Source of the DNA: Phallus indusiatus
Taxonomy: Eukaryota > Basidiomycota > Agaricomycetes > Phallales > Phallaceae
NCBI GenBank assembly: GCA_027605045.1
Contig: JAQFWX010000004.1
Span: 496,001 to 560,000, forward strand
Reading direction: 5' to 3'
DNA: 64,000 bases
The translations under genes and the position numbers were made by a program. Shown piece after piece: positions 23,791 through 33,702 of the stretch (position 1 is the stretch's first letter; each line of letters starts with the position of its first letter). The notes under the pieces were generated by a model. That model saw only the letters and a program-made list of their open reading frames with translations, was not told the DNA's origin and did no database searches.

Positions 23791-24577
23791 CTATTCGGTA
23801 CCGGGTCCATACAAAGAGAGACATCGATTCTCGAAAGCATCAATCATATGCTTAGCTATTTTACTTGAGAATGCCGCCGAAAGTCGAGCATGTAAAGGAC
23901 TAGCGAATGCAAATTCGATATCGAATGTTACCAGTGTCGGGCCACCTGCATCGGCTTTCTTCTGGGCATTTCGGTGAAATGTTTGAATAACGTCTGCCGT
24001 AGGATGTGGAGATTTAATCGAGGCAGGTTGGAAAGACCAGGTGGTTATTAGCGATTTGAATAATGGTGTTTCTGTAGACGCGACCGCCTGTTATGATCAC
24101 TGTTAGAAGTCAAATAGTAAAAGCTGTGTCAGGAACATACCTGAACTAGTTCATTTGGCCGGCAATGAACATTACTGACGTATGTCTCTTCAAATCCCAT
24201 AAACGACACGGTGAGCTCCCCCCGCATGTCAATAACACCGTTTCCTCCGAGGTCTTTGGATATAACCCGAGATTGGCTACAATACGGGATAAAGTGCTTG
24301 TACGACCCGACATCAGCAACTACATTGTACATCTGCTTTTGACTGTATCTGGTGACCAAAAAGAAACAAGAATTGAATGTCGTGACTGATCCAGCACAGA
24401 AAAGAAAACTTACGGCATGATTTTCCTCTCATGATGTTTTTCTGTTTGTTCTGTATCTGAACCAGAATCTTGTCCAGGGAATAATCCAAGAGAGTTAAAA
24501 AAAGTTCTATGTCGGTAACATGACGTATGGCGAAGAAAAAATCGACCTTGTGTTTTTAGAGTGACAGAACGAAGCAT
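23791..24577 (-). CDS. COQ10: Coenzyme Q-binding protein COQ10 (START-like), mitochondrial
   Basis: COQ10 binds ubiquinone in a START-like pocket in the inner mitochondrial membrane and is needed for efficient Q function in respiration. Three exons: 24414-24577, 24141-24348 and 23791-24087. Exon 1 starts at the ATG at 24575-24577 and encodes MLRSVTLKTQGRFFLRHTSC, an Arg-rich, acid-poor presequence. Exon 2 gives YSQKQMYNVVADVGSYKHFI, the family start of the START fold, then PYCSQSRVISKD, MRGELTVSFMGFEETYVSNV and CRPNELVQ. Exon 3 gives LITTWSFQPA, PTLVTFDIEFAFASPLHARL, AAFSSKIAKHMIDAFENRCL and ends YGPGTE. The summed exons give about 222 residues, as expected for the family. All conserved blocks are present. 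Confidence 0.93.
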
Positions 24578-25385
24578 TTGATTCCGTGTGACAATTCTGT
24601 CCCTAATTAGACGCACGTAGTCACGTCATCCTTTACTTACTGAGCAATGGCAACATGGGGTAAGCGGCTTTGGAAGTGCTGGCAGCCAGATGTTTTAGGC
24701 TTTCAAAGTGAAGACTTCTGCCAGTCACGCAATATCAAGCAAAAGATGGTACGTGCGCCACAGGTGCTTGAAATGTAAAGGAAGTGGATAGCGATCGTGT
24801 CCTGTCAGGTACGCTTGTTCGTGTCTGTCTTTGACCGCTGATGAAGAAATGTCTTGTCTAGATGGCTCACAATATAATATAGGGAAGACTCTTGTTAATC
24901 TGTAATCTGTTGTGCGCGGCATGTCTTTGGCCTTACTGTTCGGATCATTCAACATTGAACGCACGCGTCACTACTAGGCCGGCATGAACCAACAAAGATA
25001 CCAAAATACTTCTATCTTGTCGCATCATCATTGCTGCTCAAGATTCGAGAGACATAGTCAATCATCTGACTCAGTCTCCCTTTGTCAGCTGTGTGCTGGC
25101 TCCGGTTGCAACTCAGTATAAGAAGTCATTGTCGGCCAATCAGCTGAACCCACTTAATTGAGCTCGCTAGTTATCAAATAGCGAAGAGGATGATTACCAA
25201 GGAAATTATTCAGCCGAGGCACAATTTCAATCTTTCAAACCCCCGTGGGTCGCTTCTTGTCAAGGTCTAACAAATATCGGCGTCGAATGTAATGCTCGTT
25301 CATTGTCAGATTAGTAACATCAGAACATTGTCATTGATATTTAATTAGATTATCATACAGGTTCACCAGTCCACATTGAGTAGAA
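24578..25385. other. Divergent promoter region between COQ10 and the first SDR
   Basis: No coding potential is supported. A leader just before the SDR start (about 25340-25385) recurs almost unchanged before the other two SDR copies, so it belongs to the duplicated unit. Confidence 0.5.
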
Positions 25386-26473
25386 ATGGCGACGCTCAAA
25401 AACAAAAACATCCTCATTATTGGCGGCACTTCAGGCATCGGATTTGGCGTCGCAGAAGCTTCTCTCAAATCTCTTGCCGAAGTAGTCATTGTCGCTTCTT
25501 CAAACAAGGATCGCGTTGAAAACGCTGTCAGAAGACTAACAGAGGCAAAATTAGGACCTGGACAGATCAAGGGCCGTGTTGTCGATGCTGAAAAAGAAGA
25601 ATCCTTGAAAGCTTTACTCGAGGATGTTGGCGAAGTAGATCATCTTGTTGTAACGAGTGGTCGACTACCTGGAACCATTAGTTTCCCCAATGTCAGCCTT
25701 GGGTCTGCTAGAGGTACATATGTTTTGACCCACGCACTTCTTTGGACCACACATATTTAACAGAGTGCAGATTTCTTCGATGCAAGAATATGGGGATTAG
25801 TTGTCATAGCAAAGTCTGCCAAATTTCGTCCCGGAGGGTCCTTAACATTCACGGGTGGTTAGTATATTATTTCTAGGCTCTCTGAAGATGTTCAGTAACA
25901 ATTTTTTTATTAATAGGAACGCTATCCTTGAAGCCACATCCTGCATTCACCTTGGTGACTTCCATCATCTCCGGTGTTGAAGGTCTTATAAGAGGATTGG
26001 CTGTCGACCTTGCCCCGATTCGTGTGAATGGTATTTGCTCTGGTGCAGTAAGTTGATCCTCTATGACTCGCCGATTCTTTGACTAATTCGTGACGAACGT
26101 TCAAAGGTTAAAACAGAAGTACGTTTCGCGTTGAATTATTTCATATAATTGAAGGCTTATGCACGTCTACCCTTATTAGTTGTGGGATCAGATTCCACAA
26201 AATGTAAAAGAGGACCTCTTGAATGACAGGGATCGTACGCTTGTTAAACATATCGGAATGCCCGACGAGGTAGGTTGCTACATGATTTCTTCGTTTGCAT
26301 GTGTTCATTATTCACAATTACCGCCAGCTTGCCGAGGCTTATCTGTTTTGCATGAAGTAAGTCTTTCCGCTAAATTAAGTATTAGACATAAGAGATGAAT
26401 AAATACCTCTATTAGGTGCAGCTACGTTACTGGACAGTACATCGTAGTTGATGGCGGACAAATGCTCAATTGA
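25386..26473 (+). CDS. Short-chain dehydrogenase-like protein, tandem copy A
   Basis: Rossmann-fold SDR protein. Exon 1 (25386-25713) encodes NILIIGGTSGIGFGVAEASL, with the GGxxGIG dinucleotide-binding loop, then EVVIVASSNKDRVENAVRRL and VVDAEKEESLKALLEDVGEV followed by VTSGRL. The next exon starts at 25771 with FFDARIWGLVVIAKSAKFRP and GGSLTFTGG. After another intron come FTLVTSIISGVEGLIRGLAV and DLAPIRVNGICSGAV. A 12-nt microexon (26107-26118, VKTE) joins to LWDQIPQNV. A ~29-nt exon encodes LAEAYLFCMK, and the last exon CSYVTGQYIVVDGGQMLN. The usual catalytic YxxxK is absent: before VEGL the aligned residues are VTSII. It may be a non-canonical reductase or a binding protein. It heads a run of three near-identical copies spaced about 1.43 kb. 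Confidence 0.85.
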
Positions 26474-26827
26474 AACCGGAAATAGTGACCTTTTACTTAA
26501 TTATGGTTACAACATGTACATCATGATTTTTTCTTGCTACTATGAAAGTGTTCATGCGCACATGCTTGACAAAATTACTGCGAGCGTTCATTAGTGGCCA
26601 ATCAGCGAAATCCGTCTTATCAAGCTTTCTGGTTTTCTAATAGCGGACTCGGAGGCAATCTTTCAAGCTACGGTGAGTCCTACTGCCAAGTCGCTTCTCG
26701 TCAGGGTTTATCAAATATTGATCTCGAATGTATTGCTCATTTTATTGTCAGATTGGTAATACCAGAACATTGTCTTTTATATTTAAAAGGACTAACACAC
26801 AGGCTCAACAGCTCACATTGAGTAGAA

Positions 26828-27910
26828 ATGGCGACGCTGGAGAACAAAATCATTCTTATTATCGGCGGCACCTCAACGGCGTCGCAGAAGCTTCTCTCAA
26901 AACTCTTGCTGAAGTAGTCATTGTCGCTTCTTCAAGCGAAGATCGCGTTCAAAACGCTGTTAAAAGACTGACAGAGGCAAAACCAGGACCTGGACAGATC
27001 AAAGGCCGTGTCGTTGATGCTGAAAAGGAAGAATCCTTGAAAGCTTTACTCGAGGACGTTGGCGAAGTAGATCATATTGTTGTAACGAGTGGTCGACTAA
27101 GTGGAGGCACTAGCTTCCCGGATATCAATCTCGAGTCCGCTAGAAGTACGTCTTGTCCCAAGCACTTGTTTGGACCATGTATATTGAACAGAGTGCAGAT
27201 TTCTTCGATGCAAGAATATGGGGATTAGTTGTCATAGCTAAATTTGCTAAATTCCGTCCCGGAGGGTCCTTAACATTCACTGGTGGTCAGTATATCTGTT
27301 TATGGCTCTCCGAACTGGATGTCCAATAACAGTATGTTTATTAATAGGAGCGCTATCCTTGAAGCCACATCCTACGTTCTCTTTTACGACTTCTATCATC
27401 TCCGGTGTTGAAGGTCTTATGAGAGGATTGGCTGTCGACCTTGCCCCGATTCGTGTAAATGCTATTTGTGCCGGTGCAGTAAGCTGACCTTCCATGATTC
27501 GTCAACTTTTTGACTAATTCGTGACGAACGTTGAAAGGTCAAAACAGAAGTACGTTTCGGATTGAATCACCTCGTATCGGAGGCTTATGCATGTCTACCT
27601 TTGTTAGTTGTGGGATCAGATTCCACAGAATGTGAAAGAAGATCTCTTGAATGACAGGGGTCGTACGCTTGTTCAGCATGTTGGAATGCCCGACGAGGTG
27701 GGTTGCTGCATATAATTTCCTCGTTTGCGTGTGTTTATTGTTCACAATTTCCGCCAGCTTGCCGAGGCTTATCTGTTTTGTATGAAGTAAGTCTTTTTCC
27801 GTTAAGTAATAGATACATGGAAAATGAATGAATACCTCTTTAGGTGCAGTTACGTTACTGGACAGTACATTGTAGTTGATGGCGGGCAAATTCTCAACAC
27901 CGTCAATTGA
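26828..27910 (+). pseudogene. Short-chain dehydrogenase tandem copy B, frameshifted
   Basis: It has the same exon order as copies A and C, including the VKTE microexon and the CSYVTGQYIVVDGG end. In exon 1 the sequence goes from GGCACCTCA directly to ACGGCGTCGCAG. Compared with copy A, 12 bases encoding the GIGF part of the nucleotide-binding loop are replaced by 2. The net 10-base loss shifts the frame and gives a stop after about 29 codons. Downstream coding sequence is otherwise well kept (AEVVIVASSSEDRVQNAV, RIWGLVVIAKFAKFRPGGSL), so the damage is recent. Initiation further downstream would still lack the cofactor loop. Confidence 0.8.
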
Positions 27911-28248
27911 GACCGGAGGTCCGGATATAGTGACCTTTTACTTTTGTGATTTACTGTTACACACTTTCCCATGTACATCCTGATTTTTTCTCATTACTAT
28001 GAAAGCGTTCATGCATCAAAAAACGAGCGTTCATTGTTGACCAATCAACGAAATCCGATTTATTGAGCTTTCTGGTTTTCAAACAGCGGAGGCAATCCTT
28101 CAAGCCGCCGTGAGTCCGACTGAGTCGCTTTTCGTCAAGGTTTATCAAATGTAATGCTCATGAGTCATCTCAGATTAATAATATTAGAACATTGTCGTTT
28201 AATCAAATAAGATCACGACACAGGTTCATCAGCCCACATTGAGTAGAA

Positions 28249-29485
28249 ATGGCGACACTCAAAAACAAAATTATCCTTATTATTGGCGGCACTTCAGGAA
28301 TCGGGTTTGGCGTCGCAGAAGCTTCTCTCAAATCTCTTGCTGAAGTGGTTATTGTCGCTTCTTCAAGCAAAGATCGCGTTGAAAACGCCGTTAAAAGACT
28401 AACAGAGGCAAAACTAGGACCTGGACAAATCAAAGGCCGTGTCGTTGATGCTGAAAATGAAGAATCTCTCAAAACTTTACTCGAGGACGTTGGCGAGGTA
28501 GATCATATTGTTGTAACAAGTGGTCGACTAGGCGGAAGTGTTAGCTTCCCCGATGTCAGCCTTGAGTCTGCTAGGAGTATGTTTTGACTCACGTATTCTT
28601 TTGACTCACGCATATTCAACAGAGGGTAGATTTCTTCAATGCGAGAATATGGGGATTAGTTGTCATAGCGAAATCTGCCAAATTCCGTTCCGGAGGGTCT
28701 TTAACATTCACGGGCGGTTAGTATACGTATACTTGTTTCTATCAGTCAGTGATTTGAGTTTTATCTCCGGAGCGCATCCCGTGTTCTGGAAGTCTTTAGC
28801 GTACTCAATTGACAGGACCACGGGATGTGCTTCAGAGATAAAACCCAGATCACTGATCGGCCGCCCTAGGCTTTTTGAGGATGTTCAATAACGGTATATC
28901 CATCAATAGGAGCGCAATCCTTGAGGCCTTATCCTACTTTCTCTTTGGTGACTTCTATCATCTCAGGCGTGGAAGGTCTTACGAGAGGATTGGCTGTTGA
29001 CCTTGCCCCGATTCGTGTGAATGCTATTTGTTCCGGTGCAGTAAGTCGATTTTCCATTAAGTGTGAATTTGGCTCAGGCTAACTCATGAGGAACCCTTAA
29101 AGGTCAAAACAGAAGTACGTTCCGGGTTGAAATCGATTGTTCCATATCGGAGGCTTATGCACTCTGTTTACCCTCATTAGCTGTGGGATCAGATTCCACA
29201 AAATGTGAGAGAAGAACTCTTGAATAACACGAATCGTATGCTTGTTAAACATATTGGAATGCCCGACGAGGTAGGTCACTGCATAATTGTTTCGTTTGGT
29301 AATTGTGTTCACTTGTTCACGATCTCCACCAGCTTGCCGAGGCTTATCTGTTTTGCATGAAGTAAGTCTTTCACCTTTGGGTAATATATACATAGGAGAT
29401 ACCGAACAACTCTATTAGGTGCAGCTACGCAACTGGACAGTACATTGTGGTTGATGGCGGACAAATTCTTAATACCCTCAATTGA
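28249..29485 (+). CDS. Short-chain dehydrogenase-like protein, tandem copy C
   Basis: It is intact in the coding blocks seen and very close to copy A. Blocks are IILIIGGTSGIGFGVAEASL, EVVIVASSSKDRVENAVKRL, VVDAENEESLKTLLEDVGEV, FFNARIWGLVVIAKSAKFRS, GGSLTFTGG, FSLVTSIISGVEGLTRGLAV, DLAPIRVNAICSGAV, the VKTE microexon, LWDQIPQNVREELLNNTNRM, LAEAYLFCMK and CSYATGQYIVVDGGQILN with a stop at 29483-29485. Like copy A it lacks YxxxK. Its second intron is about 130 bp longer than in A because of a foldback insertion near 28743-28858. The C-terminus is TLN-extended relative to A, as in B, suggesting that B and C are the more recent pair. Confidence 0.83.
28743..28858. mobile_element. MITE-like foldback insertion in an SDR intron
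   Basis: Arms 28747-28783 and 28819-28855 are inverted repeats of 37 bases with five differences, all transitions, around a 35-nt loop. Copies A and B lack this block at the same intron position, so it entered copy C after duplication. A CTA triplet on both sides could be a target-site duplication, but the ends are not certain. No coding capacity is present. Confidence 0.6.
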
Positions 29486-30702
29486 AGCCAGAAAATGGTG
29501 ACCTTTTACTTTCCATGTACATCATGGTTTTTTCATTACCATGAAAGCGTTCATGTGTGCACGCTTGACAAAATCAATGCCTATAGGTCACTATTTTTTG
29601 TCACCGTGAACTGCTGCTTGAGTCAGAAAGCATGTATTTATAGTGGGATCCCATCAAAATCCCTACATATTACGTTTGACCCGCAATTAATCACGCACGG
29701 CAAAACTGAAGTCTAATTCCTATTACATCATGTGACCGCGATTTCGAATGATTCTCCATTCCTTTTGCAATTTACAATCCAGTTACACTTTTTGCCAAGT
29801 AAAGCCGACATGGTCGAAACTCGTAAGTTTCCCAATACGATGCGTTACGAAATAACAGGATCATGAATCCGTCCTTTGAACTGCCGGCCCAATAATTAGT
29901 ATCACGGGTTTGGAGCGGTCGTCAGTAAGAGTTAGTAAGGCGGTGCGGAAGTGGTATTTCCCGGTTTGTTTTTTGTATTATTTTATTTAAATTAACAGCA
30001 ACGTCATTAGTGGACATCAAAAATCGAACATTGTCGAATCGCTATTCTCAAAGAAAAACACGAGGCTGGCACTTCTCGAATTAAATGTTCAACGTTGTAC
30101 ACATGACCTTAGAGTCAAGCAACGTTGGAGCTGAATGATTGCCAGCAGCCAGACAAGGCACGGCGTTTATAGGTTGGTGCTATTTAGGAAACATTAGTGG
30201 ATAGTCATGACATGGATCTCGGCAGAAAGAAACTTCGCAAAGATTCGAGCGTGGGAGGGGCCAACCATGGTCCATGGATCCTTCCTTTTCGCTACCAATA
30301 CTTCGTGATTATCACAGCGCCCCTAAAATGGTGAAGATTCTAATTTCTCTATCGAAAGCTTCGCGTTTCCTTGAGAAATTTTTTTTTTCAAATAACAAGT
30401 TCTGTAGATTACACGAACCTTTTGACGTTTAAGCATTTCAAACTTTCTATCTTGTTCCTGAGGAAGAGATTTTCTTATGCAGCGGATAAAAAAAGAACAC
30501 GCATACTACGTCAGCATATACGTCATTGATTGGTTGCTTTTGGCATCCGAGTCCAGACCTTTCCTTATTAGGAAATGTCCACTCGCTTATCTAAACCCTC
30601 AAGTTTGGTTTCGCTCTTTGTCTCATCTATCCCTTCCCCCTTCTTCCACTCGTTGTTCTTCACGTTCAATCCTTAACATCGAATTTAAGGTTCCCGAACT
30701 CA
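29486..30702. other. Intergenic stretch with no supported gene
   Basis: The first ~100 bp resemble the 3' flank of the SDR repeat unit (TTTTACTT and ATGTACATC motifs recur after copies A and C). The rest is AT-rich and without a coding signal. Pyrimidine-rich sequence just before 30703 fits a fungal promoter and leader. Confidence 0.45.
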
Positions 30703-31992
30703 ATGTCTGTCGCTAGCCCGCAACATTCTGTTTCATCTCCGCCCCGCGATCATCAAAAAGACATTCAAAATCACGGCTCTCCTGCTCCGAGTACTGGTGC
30801 ATTGATAACTCCTCCGGTATGTATTGTGTATCTTCGGATCTATCTCAACCAGGTGAATGACATGCAAAAATTAAATCAATTGCGTTAGCATTCTCCTCCC
30901 ACATCTTCAGAAGATGGTCAACAACACCCCGATAGCTCTCATTCACCGCGACAAAACAATACTTCGCCAGCCACTACACATTCAGAAAACACGCTAATCT
31001 CAATTTCAACGACCTTCTTCCCAGGTGCTCAACTAAACCAATCACCTTCAGACCTTGTGTTGTGAGTTATTGTTAAGTCAGAAACTGAGGTTATCGAGCT
31101 TATCCCAGAGTTATCCAGGGTATCCTCAGATTCTGTGTTTTTCTACGTCCACACCCAGACACTACTAAACGCCTCCGAAAACGCTTTTAACCACCTTCTA
31201 CCAACCAACGCATTAACCGAAGATAGCGAGGCCATCCTCCCACTCTCTGACCCGTCCGAGGTACTGAATGTCGTATTGCACACTATCTACAACCTCTCCT
31301 GCTCCCACTACGCTCCGAGCGTTCAAACTCTCGGATTGGCAGTTCGCGCTTTGAAATCATACGGTGTACCATTAACGACCTACATCGCCCCTTCAACGCC
31401 CCTGTTTACGTTACTCCTCGCTAACGCCCCAGCCGCGCCATTAGAAATCTACGCCTTAGCGGGCGAACACGACCTTCCACATGTGGCGGTCTCGGCTTCC
31501 CCTCATCTACTCTCCTTCCCTTTGCCCACTTTAACTGATGAGATGGCTCAGAAAATGGGTCCTGTCTATCTCAAAAAATTATTCTTCCTTCACCTTGGCC
31601 GCTCAGATGCTCTTAAACGACTGTTATTACCTCCCCCGCACCCACATTCGCCCACTCCCGAGTGTGACTTTACTGAACAGAAAAAGTTAACGCGCGCCTG
31701 GGCACTTGCTAGTGCTTATTTAGCATGGGATGCTAGACCGGGTTAGGATTTTTTCTTTTGTTGTTTGATTTTCTTGACACTCGTATGTAGATATGCCAGG
31801 GAGTACGCTAGAATCTGCTCTTTCTCCCCTCGGGGAACGTCTTTGGTGCAACTTATGCAGAGAATCTCTGCAAGAGCGTATTCGAACATTGATCGTTCAA
31901 TGGTCCGTTGTCAAAGTAAGTCATTACATCGCACTTCGTGCCCTTTTTCCAAAGCTTATAACATTCTAAACTTTTTATAGAGAACTATCTGA
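30703..31992 (+). CDS. BTB/POZ-like domain protein
   Basis: It resembles the large agaricomycete family annotated as BTB domain-containing proteins. The first exons encode a Ser/Pro/His-rich tail (MSVASPQHSVSSPPRDHQ; HSPPTSSEDGQQ) and then TTFFPGAQLNQSPSDLVL. After a short intron comes SDSVFFYVHTQTLLNASENA, the BTB strand-helix start seen in this family (YVH, then L, then SENAF), followed by LPLSDPSEVLNVVLHTIYNL, LGLAVRALKSYGVP and LEIYALAGEHDLPHVAVSAS. The C-terminal exons give MPGSTLESALSPLGERLWCN, LCRESLQERIRTLIVQWSVV and a stop at 31990-31992. The CNLC segment may be a Cys pair of the C-terminal module. Family members often serve as substrate adaptors for Cul3 ligases, but that is inference here. 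Four introns can be placed with consistent phase. Confidence 0.75.
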
Positions 31993-32575
31993 TTTCGACT
32001 CTGTCACAAGATAATTCAAAAATCAATGCCTCTGCTCGGAGCTGCATCTCGTTTTCGCTCGCTATACATTCTGTAAATTCTGTATCACCACCACTATGGC
32101 TTCGACAATTTCGCATTTTTTTCCCAAATCGCTCAAAACTCGACACACACCGTTACGTCTCTTCTCGTCTTGGACGCTCTATACACGCATTTCATTCAAG
32201 TTTCATTTTCATCGCTATTATTTTTTATCTTTTTTTTTTTTCATCACTCAAGAATACAAGCGCCATACACGACCCGCTGTACTATTAAAAATTTGTCTTT
32301 TTTGGTCCAACAACTTCAACTGTATTTCATTCAACATTTCCTTTTCTTTCATCTTGCCCCACGGTGGACTCCTTTCGTTCTGGCAAATCATACATAAACA
32401 TAATGTTTGTGTTTGCGAGGACATAGGACCACCATAATTGTCTTCCCTTCCCGCTTATTATTATTACAAAACTGAAGCCACTTATCGAGATTCATAATCA
32501 TATTTTTTCTCTTCTTTTCTTCTATTACGCGAGGATACCACACCTTTTCTGTGAACTCCAATACTCCTCTTCGAA
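31993..32575. other. Intergenic stretch, pyrimidine-rich
   Basis: T- and C-rich runs (32210-32350) suit a fungal promoter for the gene starting at 32576. No other feature was seen. Confidence 0.4.
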
Positions 32576-33702
32576 ATGGCGGTTCCCTCCTGGTTGTCGA
32601 TTTTCTCAGCAGGAAATAACGTTTGGCCCCGGGTCCAAGGCGAAGAATCATTTCGTTATCCGCTTACCTTTTGTTCCGTCACTGGAGATTTTGGCAGTAA
32701 GAACAGTAAGGAGAGGTATCATACACGTTATATACCCTCCTTCTGTCACCTTTGATAGAGTCGTACCCTATTATCATATACATGCGAACTACTGTATTAT
32801 TGTACTCATAGGTTGTTACTTATGCCAGAGACGCTCTTCAATGAAATAGAGATTGATCAGAAAGTGCCAGTGGGGGATTATAGGACTAAGTCGTATCTCG
32901 GTCGCCGGTATGCACGGCCCATCCCGAGTTTCTTATTCTCATGATCATTTACCACATAGCACTATTTACGCATTGCACCTACTCATCTAGAATTACAGCT
33001 TATAATTAACGATGGAGATTCAAACCAAATTGATGATTCAGACGATGATTCAGACGATCCGGTCCCAGTCGACCCTCTTTTGGATACTGAAATCGCTCCC
33101 GCTGTCAATATTGGAGTTGTTAGTGTCACAGATTTGACTCGACTATATAATGTATTCTAAACGTCACATAATAGACTTGAGAGGTTCGTCTCTACCCATC
33201 ATGAGCCCCATCCGGATCCTTTTATGCCCCACATCCCCCTATATTACAACAGTTACAGCAGGAAATGTAAATCCATCGCATTGGATTGTAATAGTATCAC
33301 CGTAAGCACCTCAATTGTTATTTTATTTCTCCGACTCATTTGGATAGAAAAGGCTAAAATTTTGTTGGGCGCCTTAACACCATTTACCCGCTTTCCGTCC
33401 ACAAGTTCACAATCAGGTAAGTCATGAATTTATACGCAAAAAGGGACAGCCTCATGAACCTAAGGTCTCAAGTTGGAATGTCCTTTTCCACGTAATTCGA
33501 AAATCGCGCACTATCTTAATATGGTCATATCTCGTTTGGATGACCATTTGCTCGCTTCGAAAAGTTGGTGTGTTATGAAAACGTTTTTTCTATTCATATC
33601 GTTTCAAACTGAACCAGATATCCCGTCATAGGTTTACCATCGGATGGATTGAAGTCTTTGGATAGTCCTCACCAATACCTCGAGTATAAAGATGAAAGCG
33701 AA
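32576..33702 (+). CDS. Unidentified multi-exon protein-coding region
   Basis: I do not recognise the family. An ATG at 32576 opens MAVPSWLSIFSAGNNVWP and EESFRYPLTFCSVTGDFGS. An intron of about 95 nt ending at 32810 joins to MPETLFNEIEIDQKVPVGDY and RTKSYLGRR. The next exon reads HYLRIAPTHLELQLIINDGD with an Asp-rich stretch. Then come RFVSTHHEPHPDPFMPHIPL with SRKCKSIALDCNSIT, KAKILLGALTPFTRFPSTSS, LECPFPRNSKIAHYLNMVIS with LDDHLLASKSW, and LPSDGLKSLDSPHQYLEYKD with a stop near 33700. Splice sites flank most blocks. At 33301-33346 a possible 46-nt intron is also fully open and, if kept, encodes a hydrophobic run. A second open stretch (VLYEGFRLKNDRTLTEALAA) lies in another frame after the stop. 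The gene may therefore be longer, alternatively spliced or frameshifted. Confidence 0.4.
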
